DNA of 64,000 bases from positions 1,612,001-1,676,000 of the forward strand of contig JABTUL010000001.1 of assembly GCA_015075425.1 (NCBI GenBank), given 5' to 3'. Numbering within the stretch: position 1 is the stretch's first letter; every line of letters starts with the position of its first letter. The translations under genes and the position numbers were made by a program. Under the pieces are notes generated by a model that had not been told where the DNA came from, did not search any database, and worked only from the letters and a program-made list of their open reading frames with translations. The stretch is from Spirochaetales bacterium. GTDB lineage: Bacteria; Spirochaetota; Leptospiria; Leptospirales; Leptonemataceae. Positions 1-10,730 of the stretch are shown here, piece after piece.

Positions 1-124
1 GTCCGCTCGCTCTTTTGTATGCCCGCGATAGCAACAGAGTCTGGCTGAAAAGAAAGACTGTGAGCACGAGTGCGGTCAGAAGAACTGGGCTGGACAGCAA
101 TGATAAGTTGAAGCGACCTGGCAC
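1..124 (-). CDS. Possible N-terminal fragment of a membrane protein (runs off the window)
   Basis: On the minus strand a frame opens with GTG at 124-122 and stays open to the window edge. It encodes a short polar stretch followed by a strongly hydrophobic segment (LLTALVLTVFLF) typical of a membrane helix or signal anchor. An AGGA-like sequence lies 12 bases upstream of the GTG, which is longer than ideal. It would be transcribed divergently from the O-antigen ligase at 148. A plus-strand frame is also open from the edge to 162, so the reading is uncertain; the membrane-like composition is the only reason to prefer this strand. Product unknown. Confidence 0.35.
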   Translation of the reverse strand, partial: MPGRFNLSLLSSPVLLTALVLTVFLFSQTLLLSRAYKRASG

Positions 125-147
125 GGCAACATGTTTTCCTCAGGGTC

Positions 148-1527
148 ATGGCTGTAAATAATCAAAATCCCATAGGTCGCCTGGAAAAGGCAGGCATGGT
201 TCTGCTTTTTTTGGGTTTTCCGCTTTCCGTAAGTCTTTCCCAGCTGGGTCTCTTCATAACGGTTGTCTCCTGGCTTTATGGTTATGGAGCGGGCCGCCTT
301 TCTGTCATCAGCCGTTTGCCTGCCGCACTGTGGGCCGCTCTTTTGATTTATCTTTCTTTGTTTGGTTCTTTATTACTTGCCCTCGTCTCTTCTCCTGAGC
401 CCTGGCAAACGTTTGTCCGTGGCTTCAAAACCGAACAAAAAGATGTATTGTTGCTGTCGGCGGCCATCTGGGCTTACCACCGCAGCCAGGACAATTCCAG
501 CCGCCGGCTGATTCTGCGTTTTTTCCAGGCCAGTGCCTGGCTATTGCTTCTCAGCGGTTTTTTCAGTATTTTCAGCAAGTACCGATTCAGTAAAATTTTT
601 TATCACCTGCAGCATGGTTGGGAAGGTTCCGGGCTGGCCCGATTTCAGCATCATGCCGGAACCCTATTCAGCACGCCGGAATTTTCTTTGCATCTGTATA
701 TGCCCATCGGCTTTATGAATACGCATTTGACCTATGCGGCTCTGCTCAGTTTCTTTCTTTGTGCGTATATATTTCGCTTTCTAAATGTATTTCTCCGGCA
801 GCCTTCGCGGATACGCCATCAATCGGTATTTTTTAATTTTCTTTATCTCTTTCTCGGGTTTGTTGTCCTTTTGCTCAACAACGGTCGATCGGCCATGCTG
901 GGTTTGTTCGTCGCAGTCCTGATGGGACTGGTGTTTTTTACGGCCCGTCGCTGGAAAAAAAAGATACTCTGGCTTACCCTGCCGCTTCTGGCCGGCGCGA
1001 TGCTCCTTGGTGGACTTTTCTTCGTATCCGGTAAAATACATGATCGCCTGGAAAATCTGGTGCACTCTGCGCTGGGCGAAAGCAAGCATACGGATTACCA
1101 GAGGCTCTTTGTCTGGCAGATCGCTCTGGATATATGGCAGAACGACCCTTTGAGCGGAGCGGGGCCCGGCAACTTTGTACCGCGGGCCAATGAAGCTGTG
1201 GTTCGCTACAGTCAGGAGAAGCCGCGACTCTGGTATGCCTATCAGGTCATCCAGCGCGGTCATGCACACAATGATTTCTTGCATCTTCTGGCCATAGGTG
1301 GTCTTTGCGCGGCGGCCTTCTATCTGTTATTTTTTAGCAAGCTCCTGCATGCTTCTTTCCAGTGGCCCATCAGAGGATGGAAGTATGCGTGCTTTCGATT
1401 CAGTCCCCTGGTGCTCCTTTTTGCGGGTCTTTTGCAGTGCTATTTCCAGGACGATGAAACAGTGATGCCCTTTTTTTTGCTGACCGGCTTTTTGCTCGGT
1501 GCAACCACCCGCCAGCGAGAGACTTGA
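148..1527 (+). CDS. O-antigen ligase / Wzy-type polysaccharide polymerase family membrane protein
   Basis: This 459-residue polytopic inner-membrane protein has about ten hydrophobic segments and one long periplasmic loop, as in the WaaL/Wzy_C family that joins undecaprenyl-linked glycans to lipid A core or polymerises glycan repeats. The family signatures are visible: [10 protein letters not shown] in the centre, GAGPGNF near residue 340 and [15 protein letters not shown] near residue 370, where the histidine is the conserved functional residue of ligases. The ATG at 148 has no strong ribosome binding site. secA follows 55 bases downstream on the same strand. Family assignment is good; whether it is a ligase or a polymerase cannot be told from sequence. 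Confidence 0.8.
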   Translation: MAVNNQNPIGRLEKAGMVLLFLGFPLSVSLSQLGLFITVVSWLYGYGAGRLSVISRLPAALWAALLIYLSLFGSLLLALVSSPEPWQTFVRGFKTEQKDVLLLSAAIWAYHRSQDNSSRRLILRFFQASAWLLLLSGFFSIFSKYRFSKIFYHLQHGWEGSGLARFQHHAGTLFSTPEFSLHLYMPIGFMNTHLTYAALLSFFLCAYIFRFLNVFLRQPSRIRHQSVFFNFLYLFLGFVVLLLNNGRSAMLGLFVAVLMGLVFFTARRWKKKILWLTLPLLAGAMLLGGLFFVSGKIHDRLENLVHSALGESKHTDYQRLFVWQIALDIWQNDPLSGAGPGNFVPRANEAVVRYSQEKPRLWYAYQVIQRGHAHNDFLHLLAIGGLCAAAFYLLFFSKLLHASFQWPIRGWKYACFRFSPLVLLFAGLLQCYFQDDETVMPFFLLTGFLLGATTRQRET

Positions 1528-1582
1528 GGCGCGGCGCTTCAAAAGTCATTTACGGCTGTCAGGATCGCCCCACTGTGGCAAT

Positions 1583-4387
1583 ATGCTGGACAAAGTCCTT
1601 AAGATCGTTTTTGGCTCCAAACACGAGCGTGACATCCGTCAACTCCGCCCCATCGTCGAAGAAATCAATGATCTGGAAAAAGCCTGTCAGGCCTTAAGCG
1701 ATGAAGAACTCTCCGCCTCCACTGCCTTTTTTCGCGAGCGGATCGCCAAAGGAGAAAGCCTGGAAGATCTTCTACCCGAGGCTTTTGCCCGGGTCCGGGA
1801 AGCATCGTGGCGGAGCCTCGGCATGCGCCACTTTAACGTCCAGCTGATCGGCGGGATGGTGCTCCACCAGGGAAAGATTGCGGAAATGAAAACAGGGGAA
1901 GGAAAGACCCTGACCTCGACTCTGGCCGTTTATCTGAATGCTCTTTCTGGAAAGGGTGTGCATGTCGTCACTGTAAACGATTATCTGGCCCGTCGTGATG
2001 CCCTGTGGATGAAACCAGTCTATACTGCTCTGGGCGCGAGTGTGGCCTATATCCAGCACGACATGCTACCGGAAGAAAGACGCCAGTCGTATCTGGCAGA
2101 TATTACCTACGGTACCAACAATGAGTTTGGTTTTGATTACTTACGTGATAATATGGTAACCGATTCCGAACTGCGTGTGCAGCGCGGTCACAATTATGCC
2201 ATTGTGGACGAGGTGGACAGCATACTTATTGACGAAGCGCGCACTCCGCTCATTATCAGTGGCCCGACCGATGAACGCACAGAGCTTTACGTCGTAGTGG
2301 ATCGGGCCATACGCCAGCTCCTGGACCTGGAAAAGAAAGCACCTCCTCCACCTCCCGTTGAAGTGGAACCTGGAAAGGAAGAACCTCATCTGATCCGCGG
2401 TTACTACTATGACGTGGATGAAAAATCCCGCAATGCTCTGCTTACAGAAGCGGGAATCCAGAAGATGGAAGAGCTGCTGCGCATAGAAAACCTGTTTGCT
2501 CCGGAGAATGTGGATCTGGTTGCTCATACCAATCAGGCATTGCGAGCCCATCTGATATTTCAAAATGAAGTGGACTATGTGGTTCAAAACGATGAAGTAT
2601 TGATCGTAGATGAGTTCACCGGGCGCCTCATGGAAGGCCGCCGCTACAGCGATGGGTTACACCAGGCCCTGGAAGCTAAAGAAAAAGTAGAAATCAAACG
2701 CGAAAGCCAGACTCTGGCGACGATTACCTTTCAGAACTATTTCCGCATGTACAGCAAGCTGGCCGGCATGACCGGAACGGCGGATACGGAAGCGGATGAG
2801 TTTAAGAAAATTTACAAACTGGAAGTTGTGGTTATCCCGACCAATGTGCAGGTGGCCCGGATTGATTATCCTGATAGAGTCTATCGCAGCGAAAGGGAAA
2901 AGTGGAATGCGATCATTGAGGAGATCAAAACCTGTCATCTGGAAGGCCAGCCCGTGCTTGTGGGGACCATTTCCGTCGAGAAATCGGAGTACCTCTCTTC
3001 ACTGCTCAAGAAATCAGGGATTCCTCACAACGTGCTCAATGCCAAGCAGCACGCCCGGGAAGCAGAAATTGTAGAAAATGCAGGAAAACCGGGGGCCGTT
3101 ACGGTAGCCACCAATATGGCCGGTCGCGGCACGGATATCGTTCTGGGCGGATATCCGCTTTATACCAGGGACATGGAGGCCCTGGAGGAAGAGAATTCGG
3201 ACGTGGTTACTTTCAAGGTCGCTTTACGGAAACGCGATTGGGAAGAAGCACAAAAGGCGGCCGCCCGCGCCGGAGGCCAGGCCGTTCAGGCGCGGTTGCG
3301 CGAAATCTATGATCGGGCCATGATCTGGAAAAAGAATCACGAGGAGGTCAAGGCCAGCGGCGGATTGCATATCCTTGGAACCGAGCGTCATGAGGCCCGG
3401 CGTATTGATAACCAGCTGCGCGGTCGTGCAGGTCGTCAGGGCGATCCGGGAAGCAGCCGTTTCTACCTGTCTATGGAAGACAATCTGATGCGCATCTTTG
3501 GCGGTGAGCGCGTAAAGAACTGGATGACGCGCCTGGGTATGGAAGAGGGCCAGGAGCTGGAAGCGCGCATGGTGGACCGGGCCATTGCCCGGGCACAAAA
3601 AAGGGTTGAGAATCACAACTTCGATATTCGTAAACATTTACTCGAATACGACGATGTGATGAACAAGCAACGCGAGTACATCTATAAAGAACGAAACTTT
3701 ATCCTGGATAACGAAAACGTTCAGGCCCACCTGTTTACCTGGATGCAGGAAGTGCTGGAACAGGAAATCCTGAACTACTGTCCGGACAAAGATCCTTCGC
3801 GCTGGGATACGGAGAGTTTACAGGAATACTTTCGTTCCTTGATCGGCACGGAGGTTCTTTTTGGCGCGGAGCGGTACAGCAAATCGGCCAATCCCCAGCT
3901 CGATCTTTTCAATGATATCTGGCAATCCTGTGAGCAAGCGTACCGTAAAAAGGCGGAGTCTGTCGGTCCAGAGAATCTGGCCTATGTTGAGCGGCGCATC
4001 GCACTGGATGTGATTGACGCTCGCTGGAAGGAGCATCTGTACTCCATGGACCATTTACGCGAAGGAATCTGGTCCATTTCCTATGCAGAGAAGAATCCCC
4101 TGGTCGAGTACAAGCTGGAGGGTTTTCGCCTTTTTGACGAAATGTCCTACAACATCAAGGCACAGATCACAGAGTTTCTCTTCCGTGTGCAAATTCAAGG
4201 GCCCGTGGACATGCAGCCGGCTGAACGAACCCGAGGCCGTGAGATTCACAATGAAATTGAAAGTTTCAGCGGCAGCGGAGGCATCCCGCTCCAGCATCAA
4301 GCGCGCGGACAGAGAGAAACAAAGCACAGCCAGTCCAGCGGCGGTGCTTCCCAAAAGAAAAAAACCAGACGGCAGCGACGATCTTAA
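1583..4387 (+). CDS. secA: Protein translocase ATPase SecA
   Basis: SecA is the cytoplasmic motor that drives unfolded preproteins through SecYEG. The 934-residue product shows Walker [12 protein letters not shown] near residue 105, the Walker B/DEAD region [16 protein letters not shown], the [10 protein letters not shown] motif, [18 protein letters not shown] and [14 protein letters not shown] of the second nucleotide-binding fold. The ATG at 1583 is chosen because the product then begins [17 protein letters not shown], the usual SecA N-terminus; the frame is open 84 bases further upstream with unrelated residues. A proline-rich insertion ([17 protein letters not shown]) lies in the variable region of the second nucleotide-binding fold. 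The C-terminus ends in a basic [10 protein letters not shown] tail and lacks the CxCxnCH zinc motif that binds SecB in proteobacteria. It converges with the nucleoside transporter gene, overlapping by 4 bases. Confidence 0.97.
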   Translation: MLDKVLKIVFGSKHERDIRQLRPIVEEINDLEKACQALSDEELSASTAFFRERIAKGESLEDLLPEAFARVREASWRSLGMRHFNVQLIGGMVLHQGKIAEMKTGEGKTLTSTLAVYLNALSGKGVHVVTVNDYLARRDALWMKPVYTALGASVAYIQHDMLPEERRQSYLADITYGTNNEFGFDYLRDNMVTDSELRVQRGHNYAIVDEVDSILIDEARTPLIISGPTDERTELYVVVDRAIRQLLDLEKKAPPPPPVEVEPGKEEPHLIRGYYYDVDEKSRNALLTEAGIQKMEELLRIENLFAPENVDLVAHTNQALRAHLIFQNEVDYVVQNDEVLIVDEFTGRLMEGRRYSDGLHQALEAKEKVEIKRESQTLATITFQNYFRMYSKLAGMTGTADTEADEFKKIYKLEVVVIPTNVQVARIDYPDRVYRSEREKWNAIIEEIKTCHLEGQPVLVGTISVEKSEYLSSLLKKSGIPHNVLNAKQHAREAEIVENAGKPGAVTVATNMAGRGTDIVLGGYPLYTRDMEALEEENSDVVTFKVALRKRDWEEAQKAAARAGGQAVQARLREIYDRAMIWKKNHEEVKASGGLHILGTERHEARRIDNQLRGRAGRQGDPGSSRFYLSMEDNLMRIFGGERVKNWMTRLGMEEGQELEARMVDRAIARAQKRVENHNFDIRKHLLEYDDVMNKQREYIYKERNFILDNENVQAHLFTWMQEVLEQEILNYCPDKDPSRWDTESLQEYFRSLIGTEVLFGAERYSKSANPQLDLFNDIWQSCEQAYRKKAESVGPENLAYVERRIALDVIDARWKEHLYSMDHLREGIWSISYAEKNPLVEYKLEGFRLFDEMSYNIKAQITEFLFRVQIQGPVDMQPAERTRGREIHNEIESFSGSGGIPLQHQARGQRETKHSQSSGGASQKKKTRRQRRS

Positions 4388-5685
4388 AGCATCAGGCCAG
4401 CGATGGTGGCCGTCAGAAAAGCGGCGAGTGAACCACCGATCACAGCGCGCAGTCCCAGCCGGGCCAGATCGGAGCGCCGGGAGGGTGCAATGCCGCCAAT
4501 CCCCCCGATTTGAATGGCGATGGAAGAAAAATTGGCAAAACCACAAATAGCGTAGGACAGGATGATGAGTGTGCGCCCGCTGAGTTGCTCCTGCATCTGG
4601 GCCATTGCGCCGTAGGCAATAATTTCATTGAGAACAATCTTTTTCCCGAGGATGATTCCGGCAAGGGCCGATTCGTGAGCGGGAATACCCATGGACCAGG
4701 CTATGGGATAGAACAACCAGCCAAAAATTAATTCGAGAGAAAGCTGCGGCGGGCCAGCCGAACGAAGCGCATCAGGAACCAGAAAGCCACCCCAATCGGC
4801 AAAGCCGATTTTGCCGCCGAGAAATACCAGGGTGTAGTTCGCCATAAAGATAAGGGCAATGAAAGCAAGGAGCATGGCCGCTACATTAAAGGCCAGAGTC
4901 AATCCTTCTCCCGCGCCGCGGGCAGCAGCCTCAATTACGTTCGCGTCTTGCTTCTCAATCGGGATTTCCACTCCACCCATCGTGCGCGGGGTCTCTGTTT
5001 CCGGAATCATAATTTTGGCGATGGCCAGAGCCGCGGGCGCGGACATAACCGATGCCGTCATGAGATGTCCGGCAATGTCCGGGATGCGATCATTGAGCAT
5101 GCCAACGTACGCGGCCATAATCCCGCCGGAGACCGTGGCCATCCCGCCCACCATGACCGTCATGAGTTCAGAAAGTGTCATATCTTTTACGTAAGGTCGA
5201 ATGAGTAAAGGCGCTTCTGTTTGACCCACAAATACATTGGCCGAGACAGACAGAGTCTCTGCTCCGCTGGTACCCATGAGCTTCTGCATGACGATCGCCA
5301 TGACTTTTACGACCCGCTGCATAATCCCCAGGTGATAGCCGATGGCCATCAGCGCGGAAAAAAAGATAATAGTAGGTAAAATTTGAAAAGCAAAAATGAC
5401 TGATCCGAAATCTTTGCTCGATGCCAGTGAGCCAAACACAAACACGGAACCGCTCTCCGTAAAAGAGAGGACTTTATTGAAGACGGCGCTGGCCAGTTGA
5501 AACAAAGGTTGCAGGACACCCGGTATTCCGAAGGCCGGAACCCCGAGTATCAACAGCGCAAAAACTACCTGCAGGGAGATTCCCCAGGCAACGACTTTCC
5601 AGCGGATGATCCGCCAGTTGCTTGAAAAAGCCAGAGCTATTCCGAGCATAATGAAGATACCGGCAAAGCTGATCAGTCGTTCCAT
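4384..5685 (-). CDS. nupC: Concentrative nucleoside transporter, NupC/CNT family
   Basis: A 433-residue inner-membrane carrier importing nucleosides with H+ or Na+. Family marks are the [13 protein letters not shown] motif, the [20 protein letters not shown] re-entrant region and the C-terminal [20 protein letters not shown] stretch, with about ten membrane segments and the normal CNT length. Its start lies 13 bases inside the end of the upstream sulfatase-like gene, so the two are probably co-transcribed and translationally coupled. Its stop overlaps the end of secA on the other strand by 4 bases, leaving no room for a separate terminator. Substrate (pyrimidine or purine) cannot be told. Confidence 0.93.
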   Translation of the reverse strand: MERLISFAGIFIMLGIALAFSSNWRIIRWKVVAWGISLQVVFALLILGVPAFGIPGVLQPLFQLASAVFNKVLSFTESGSVFVFGSLASSKDFGSVIFAFQILPTIIFFSALMAIGYHLGIMQRVVKVMAIVMQKLMGTSGAETLSVSANVFVGQTEAPLLIRPYVKDMTLSELMTVMVGGMATVSGGIMAAYVGMLNDRIPDIAGHLMTASVMSAPAALAIAKIMIPETETPRTMGGVEIPIEKQDANVIEAAARGAGEGLTLAFNVAAMLLAFIALIFMANYTLVFLGGKIGFADWGGFLVPDALRSAGPPQLSLELIFGWLFYPIAWSMGIPAHESALAGIILGKKIVLNEIIAYGAMAQMQEQLSGRTLIILSYAICGFANFSSIAIQIGGIGGIAPSRRSDLARLGLRAVIGGSLAAFLTATIAGLML

Positions 5686-7505
5686 GAGGCAAACTTCTTT
5701 TGCGGAAACGTTCTGTCAAGGCCGGAAGGCAGTTCTCTGGGAATCTTTGCCGGCCACAGTCTGTTTGTGGCTTCCAGACGGCGCAGTGCGCTGTAGATGG
5801 TGCTTAAATACTTTCCCAGGGATTCGACTCTGTCCGGATCATGGGCCGCACGGTTGGTGGGATCGAATGGCCGGGCAATCCGTAACAGGGAGTAGCGGTA
5901 TCTTTCCTCCTCAATCCAGGGCCAGAACAGGAGAATCTCCCGATCCCGGGCCAGTCCCAGCACCTGATGTCCGGACCCGCCTATGGTCAGAGCCGTTCCC
6001 TGGTAGTTGTTGCCGAGTAAAGAATCACCCAGGGCATGATGAAAAAAATCGCCGCCCAGAAGATCAAGTATGGTGGGCACAATATCGAGCTGCGAAGCCA
6101 CGGGCGGGGTCTGCCAGGGTATCGGCAGTCGGCCTGAGTGGACCAGACGGAAGAGCGGCACGGCTTTATCAGCAATGGGATCCAGGTTCTGATGTTCTGT
6201 GTGATCAGAGGTGAGAAGAATTTCCAGCGCCTCTCCCTTCAGTTCGCCCAGCAAATCGGCAAGGCACAGGTCCGTGGTGCGGACACTGTCCTCGTAGGGG
6301 TCAGTGGAAATATCTCCCTTTCCTGCGTAGGGGTGGTGTGAATTTACGCTAAAATAAAGGGCCAGAAAGGGCTTTCTGCTCTGTAACTTATCTTTAAGAT
6401 CTTTTTTCACTGAAACGATTGCTGCGCAATCCTCTGTAGCTTGTAGCTCATCGGGCCCCAGCACCTGGGTAAATCCCTGGCCGCTCAAAAAGCGGTCCAG
6501 ATGATCCAGCTCGATTCGTGCCGGATAGTAAAAAGAACTTTCTATGTGGCGTTCTTTTAATATATTTCCCAGACTTCCGTAGCGCGTCAGAGAATCGGCG
6601 CTGCGCAAAACAGATCGGTCATTGCGATCCAGAATGCCCGTTGTGATACTGAAAATACCATTGGCGCTGCGTCCACCGGCAGCCAGGGTAAAGGGCAGTC
6701 TTTCCCATTGCAGGTTTGAGAGTGCGGGCAGGTTGCGCTGCGCGCTCTGGGCTGATACGGACTCCAGAATGATCAAAAAGACGCTCCGTCCCGGCCCCCG
6801 CCCCGGGAGATAGCGCAGCAGCGGATAATCTGCATGCAACGGTAACGACCGCTCTTTGAGGAATTTCTGCCAGCTATCTTCATCCAGCGCTGTGGAGAAG
6901 TCCGGGCGATCAAGCAGGCTATGAGTTAGAACAAAAAAACCGTTGGTGGCAAGACCGGCGGGATTCTGCCCCAGAGCATCGGCCGGGCGCAGAACCCCGG
7001 CAGAGAAACCACCCCGCATACCAATGATCAGGAAAAGAGTAAGAATGGCGCTCCGGATCTGACGCGGTTTTCGCGGTTCCGGCAAACGCCGCAGTATCCA
7101 GGGAAGAAGGAAGAGAATGGCGCTTAAGAGCAGAAGTGTCCCCGCATCGCGCGCCACGAGTCCGGCGAATAAAGTCAGAGCTTCATCGCCATACTGGAGG
7201 GAAGCAAGTCCCGGGTAGCGACCGTTGTAGTACAATTCCAGGTTGCCAAGAAAGAGAATCACTGTAAATAGATATATAATAAAATTTTGCAATAAGCCGG
7301 TCATCCGTAACAGGAACCTGTTTTCGGTGAACAGGGAAAAAGCTGCCGGCAGGAGCAGCATGGATAGCGTGGAAAAATCGAATCTCAACAGGGAAGGCAG
7401 AAAGGTCCAGCTTATATTTTCGTTCCAGAGCAGGATCAGGGCGTGGATATGGGAGAAGATGAGAATCGACCAGGCGATGAGGGCATAAGAGAAAAAGCGC
7501 TTCAT
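5673..7505 (-). CDS. LtaS-like sulfatase/phosphoglycerol transferase membrane protein
   Basis: The 610-residue product starts with about five membrane helices and continues with an extracytoplasmic alkaline-phosphatase-fold domain of the LTA synthase / phosphoglycerol transferase group. Visible family marks are VFLIILESVSAQ (metal-binding strand), GGRSANGIFSITTGI (nucleophile region, with Ser or Thr where LtaS has Thr), FSVNSHHPY, LLTSDHTEH (normally GDHG) and SQLDIVPTILDLLGG. It probably transfers phosphoglycerol or a related group to an envelope glycan or lipid; the substrate is unknown. ATG 7505 is chosen because it begins MKRFFSYALIAWSI, a normal signal-anchor; the frame is open further upstream to 7682 but that runs into the divergent PfkB gene. 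It overlaps nupC by 13 bases. Confidence 0.82.
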   Translation of the reverse strand: MKRFFSYALIAWSILIFSHIHALILLWNENISWTFLPSLLRFDFSTLSMLLLPAAFSLFTENRFLLRMTGLLQNFIIYLFTVILFLGNLELYYNGRYPGLASLQYGDEALTLFAGLVARDAGTLLLLSAILFLLPWILRRLPEPRKPRQIRSAILTLFLIIGMRGGFSAGVLRPADALGQNPAGLATNGFFVLTHSLLDRPDFSTALDEDSWQKFLKERSLPLHADYPLLRYLPGRGPGRSVFLIILESVSAQSAQRNLPALSNLQWERLPFTLAAGGRSANGIFSITTGILDRNDRSVLRSADSLTRYGSLGNILKERHIESSFYYPARIELDHLDRFLSGQGFTQVLGPDELQATEDCAAIVSVKKDLKDKLQSRKPFLALYFSVNSHHPYAGKGDISTDPYEDSVRTTDLCLADLLGELKGEALEILLTSDHTEHQNLDPIADKAVPLFRLVHSGRLPIPWQTPPVASQLDIVPTILDLLGGDFFHHALGDSLLGNNYQGTALTIGGSGHQVLGLARDREILLFWPWIEEERYRYSLLRIARPFDPTNRAAHDPDRVESLGKYLSTIYSALRRLEATNRLWPAKIPRELPSGLDRTFPQKKFASWND

Positions 7506-7545
7506 TTTGCTTGTCAGTGCACGACTGTCAGAAAACAAAACTTCC

Positions 7546-8547
7546 GTGCAAGTAGAGAAGCAAAAAAAAGCTGTATTCGGAATTGGCAACGCTCTGGTGG
7601 ATACTCTGGCCTTTGTGTCTGATGATTTTATCCGCGAGCACGATTTAAGCAAGGCAAGCATGACCCTTGTGGATCCGGCCACGCAGGGCAGGCTTTTGAA
7701 TGCTCTGCAGCATCATGAGCTGGAATTGCGCAGCGGAGGATCTGCTGCCAATACCATGTTCGCCCTGGTGCGATCCGGTGGCTCTGCATTTTACACCGGG
7801 AAGGTTGCCCGGGACTCCAATGGAGAGTTTTACCGTGAAGATCTGCTCCGGGCAGGGATTCATTTTGACATACACCCGGCGGCTCCATCGGAAGGAAATA
7901 CGGGAACCTGCCTGGTCATGACCACTCCCGATGCTGAACGGACGATGTGTACCCATCTGGGGGTTTCGACTGCTCTTTCCGTAGGCGACGTCGATCTAAA
8001 TCGGCTGGCCCGCTCGCATATTGTCTATCTGGAGGGCTACCTCTGGGATGCAGACAGGCCGCGCGCAGCCTGTGAAGCGGCCATGGAGGCGGCACGTAGC
8101 AGCGGTGTGCAAATAGCGTACACATTCTCTGATTCCTTCTGCGTGGATCGCTTCCGTGACGACTATTCCCGAATTTTGAAAGACTACATAGATATCCTTT
8201 TCTGCAACGCTGCCGAATTAACCTCGTTTTTTCAAACAGATGATTTTTCTGCCGCTCTTTCTCTTCTCTCAACTAAAGCGCGGCTGGCTTTTGTCACCCA
8301 TGGTGCTGATGGCGCGTATGTCCTTGAGGCCGGCAGGATAGAGCATGTTGCCGGCTTTCCCGTCGATCCTCTGGACACCAATGGTGCCGGAGATGCTTTT
8401 GCCGGTGGTGTGCTCTATGCTCTCTGTGCCGGACACAGCGCTCCCCAGGCTGCCCGCTGGGGCAACTTCCTGGCAGGGAAAATCGTTCAGGTGCGCGGAC
8501 CACGCCTCGAGGAAGATGTGGCCCATCTGGTAGCTACGATCTTGTAG
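7546..8547 (+). CDS. PfkB-family carbohydrate/adenosine kinase
   Basis: A 333-residue ribokinase-fold enzyme. The N-terminal FGIGNALVDTLAFVSDDF, the substrate loop GGSAANT and the C-terminal DTNGAGDAFAGGVLYAL anion-hole and catalytic-Asp motif are those of PfkB kinases; the N-terminal form is most like bacterial adenosine-kinase-like members. It should phosphorylate a nucleoside or sugar with ATP. GTG 7546 is taken as start because it leaves eight residues before the first conserved strand; a TTG at 7507 in frame is an alternative and would make the 5' ends of this gene and the divergent sulfatase nearly touch. The stop codon abuts the ATG of the glycosyltransferase, so it heads a four-gene run. 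Exact substrate uncertain. Confidence 0.85.
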   Translation: MQVEKQKKAVFGIGNALVDTLAFVSDDFIREHDLSKASMTLVDPATQGRLLNALQHHELELRSGGSAANTMFALVRSGGSAFYTGKVARDSNGEFYREDLLRAGIHFDIHPAAPSEGNTGTCLVMTTPDAERTMCTHLGVSTALSVGDVDLNRLARSHIVYLEGYLWDADRPRAACEAAMEAARSSGVQIAYTFSDSFCVDRFRDDYSRILKDYIDILFCNAAELTSFFQTDDFSAALSLLSTKARLAFVTHGADGAYVLEAGRIEHVAGFPVDPLDTNGAGDAFAGGVLYALCAGHSAPQAARWGNFLAGKIVQVRGPRLEEDVAHLVATIL

Positions 8548-9639
8548 ATGCGCGTACTTCACCTGAGTACTTCAAGCAGCTGGCGTGGCGGAGAGCAACA
8601 GATTCTCTATCTGTGCCGCGGACTCCGTGAACTTGGACAGGATCAGCTGGTCGTCTGCCAGGACGGTTCCGATGCAGTGACTCGCTTTAAAAATGAAGGT
8701 ATAGTTGTCCGCGAGATTTCCATGCGTGGCGAGCTGGATTTTCTGGCTGCGTACCGGTTGTCCCGGGTGGCCCGCGAATTCGGGGCGAACCTCATTCATG
8801 CGCACACAGCGCGCGCGCACAGCCTGGGGCTATTATCTTCACTTTTTACACGTCTGCCGCTTTTTGTATCGCGGCGCGTGGATTTTCCCGCCCGGGGCAA
8901 CATCCTTTCCCGTTTGAAGTACCGGAGCCCGCGAGTGACGGTGTTTATTGCTATTTCGCAAAATGTAAGAAATATTTTAGTCAAGGATGGAATTGCACCG
9001 CAGCGTATTCGAGTGGCCTATTCGGGCATTGACCCCGATAGATTCCGGGATTTACCGGCAGCACGGGCTCTGCGAACACAGTACGGCCTAAAGAATCGGC
9101 TGGTCCTTGGCAATGTGGCAGCCCTTGTCGATCATAAGGATCAATCCACTTTACTCCGATCCCTCTGGCTGCTCAAACAGAGGACGGATGTGCCGCCCTT
9201 TACCTGCCTCATTGTTGGTTCCGGTGAGCGTGAACTGCGTCTTAAATCCCTGGCTTATGAAGAGTTGCAGCTGAGTGCAAGCGATGTTGTTTTCTGTGGC
9301 TTCCAAAAGGACATACTTCCTTATTTTGCCCTGTTCGACATTTTTGTCATGAGTTCCCGTGAGGAGGGCCTTGGAACCAGTGTTCTTGATGCCATGGCCA
9401 GCGGTTTGCCGGTGGTGAGTACAACAGGTGGAGGCCTGCCAGAAATGGTCGATGAAGGACAGGGTGGATTGCTTTCGGCTCCGGGTGATCCCGGCGCTCT
9501 GTGTGCCTCTCTTGCACGCATGCTCGGGGAAGCTGACCTGCGTGAGCGCTGTGGCCGCTACAACCAGAGCCGGGTCCGGGACTTTCATTTTCGACAAACG
9601 GCGAAGCAAACGCTGGAAATCTATAAGGAATTTTTATGA
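8548..9639 (+). CDS. Glycosyltransferase family 4 (GT-B fold)
   Basis: A 363-residue cytoplasmic GT-B enzyme. The N-terminal half begins VLHLSTSSSWRGGEQQ (the GG acceptor loop), AHTARAHSLG follows, and the C-terminal half carries VGSGERE, the nucleotide-sugar site EEGLGTSVLDAMASGLPVV (E-x7-E motif with the first Glu in SREEGL) and GGLPEMV. These place it among WaaG/RfaB-like transferases that build lipopolysaccharide core or capsule. ATG 8548 follows directly after the TAG of the PfkB kinase, and its stop overlaps the next ATG (ATGA). The context suggests envelope glycan assembly; donor and acceptor sugars are unknown. Confidence 0.9.
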   Translation: MRVLHLSTSSSWRGGEQQILYLCRGLRELGQDQLVVCQDGSDAVTRFKNEGIVVREISMRGELDFLAAYRLSRVAREFGANLIHAHTARAHSLGLLSSLFTRLPLFVSRRVDFPARGNILSRLKYRSPRVTVFIAISQNVRNILVKDGIAPQRIRVAYSGIDPDRFRDLPAARALRTQYGLKNRLVLGNVAALVDHKDQSTLLRSLWLLKQRTDVPPFTCLIVGSGERELRLKSLAYEELQLSASDVVFCGFQKDILPYFALFDIFVMSSREEGLGTSVLDAMASGLPVVSTTGGGLPEMVDEGQGGLLSAPGDPGALCASLARMLGEADLRERCGRYNQSRVRDFHFRQTAKQTLEIYKEFL

Positions 9640-10730
9640 ACTTTCGCGACTCTCTGCGCCGCCTGGGTCAAAAAATCCGCCGTTCCTCCGACACGCTTGC
9701 CTACCGTTCGCGGCAGGCCGGAGATCTCATGCTTTCTGTCCTCGAGCAGGGTGATGAAGCGCTGGAGAAAGCCTTTGAGCTGGCCCGGTTGCGAAAGGCG
9801 CCCGCACCCAGCGAGATGCCGGTTGATTTTGCTTTGCGTGACTCTCCACTGTTGCGCAAGGCTTATGAGACACTGGTGCCGGTTTCTCATGTGTTCCGCA
9901 TGGGACACCGGCACGATCGTGAATATCTGGAAGATTTCATGCCCATCAGCAATGATTCCTTCATTGGCCGTGGTTCTTATAAATTTGTTTATCACCTGCC
10001 CTGGCAGATGGTGGTAAAGGTATCCAAGGAAGTGCTGCCCTCTGATCCGTTGTTTGGTTCTCTTTTTCGGGAAGTGGATCGCGATCAGTCCCGTTTTCTC
10101 AAGCAGGAGGAGCGTGATCTGCAAGAATTTTTGGGTCGAAATCGACGACGCTACTATCGGGACCGATTACGCTTCAAATTCAACCGTCTGGGTCTTGAGC
10201 GTTACAGCTACTGGAAGGTGCGCGAAGCCCTGCCGGATCTGGTTTTGCCCACTCGTTTTTTTATGGGACTCCGCTGCCGGCATCGATTGTTCCGCACCGG
10301 GCATTACGAGAAAATCACACCGATGGACAGCCAGATCATGCTGATCGGTAAACATCTTAAAGAATTTGCCCGGGCAGCGCGTCCGTCGCGGCAGTCGCGA
10401 TTTATGAGCCGATTTGCCCCTCGTTTTGATTTCATGTTTGACACCCAGAGGTTCGGTCGGATCAAAAAAAAGGTTCTGCTTAAAATAACAGAGGATTTTA
10501 AGAACCTGATTCGCTACACAGAGCTACTGGCCAGTCGTGAAAAAATGATTCTGGACATTCATTCGGAAAACATCATTATCACGCTACCGGATTTTCAGCT
10601 GAAGATTTTTGACTTCCATTTGTTCGATGAGCATCTCTATGAACCATCACTTGTGCATGACCGGCCGGAAAAAGATCACATTGAATTGATCGAAAAATTT
10701 CTGGGTTCCCTTGAGAGCGATGGCGAGTGA
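9636..10730 (+). CDS. Kinase-fold protein, possibly lipopolysaccharide core kinase-like
   Basis: The 364-residue product has no recognised family but carries protein-kinase-fold hallmarks: a glycine-rich loop GRGSYKFVYHLP near residue 110 followed by VVKVSKE (candidate ATP-binding Lys), a catalytic-loop-like LDIHSENIII near residue 308 and a metal-binding KIFDFHLFD about 14 residues later. The same layout is found in the Kdo/WaaP and YrbL-type kinases that phosphorylate lipopolysaccharide core sugars. The N-terminal 80 residues and a central region rich in Arg, Phe and Tyr look specific to this protein. It overlaps the upstream glycosyltransferase (ATGA) and the downstream HAD gene (GTGA), so it is part of one translationally coupled unit. 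A small-molecule or sugar kinase is inferred, not shown. Confidence 0.6.
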   Translation: MNFRDSLRRLGQKIRRSSDTLAYRSRQAGDLMLSVLEQGDEALEKAFELARLRKAPAPSEMPVDFALRDSPLLRKAYETLVPVSHVFRMGHRHDREYLEDFMPISNDSFIGRGSYKFVYHLPWQMVVKVSKEVLPSDPLFGSLFREVDRDQSRFLKQEERDLQEFLGRNRRRYYRDRLRFKFNRLGLERYSYWKVREALPDLVLPTRFFMGLRCRHRLFRTGHYEKITPMDSQIMLIGKHLKEFARAARPSRQSRFMSRFAPRFDFMFDTQRFGRIKKKVLLKITEDFKNLIRYTELLASREKMILDIHSENIIITLPDFQLKIFDFHLFDEHLYEPSLVHDRPEKDHIELIEKFLGSLESDGE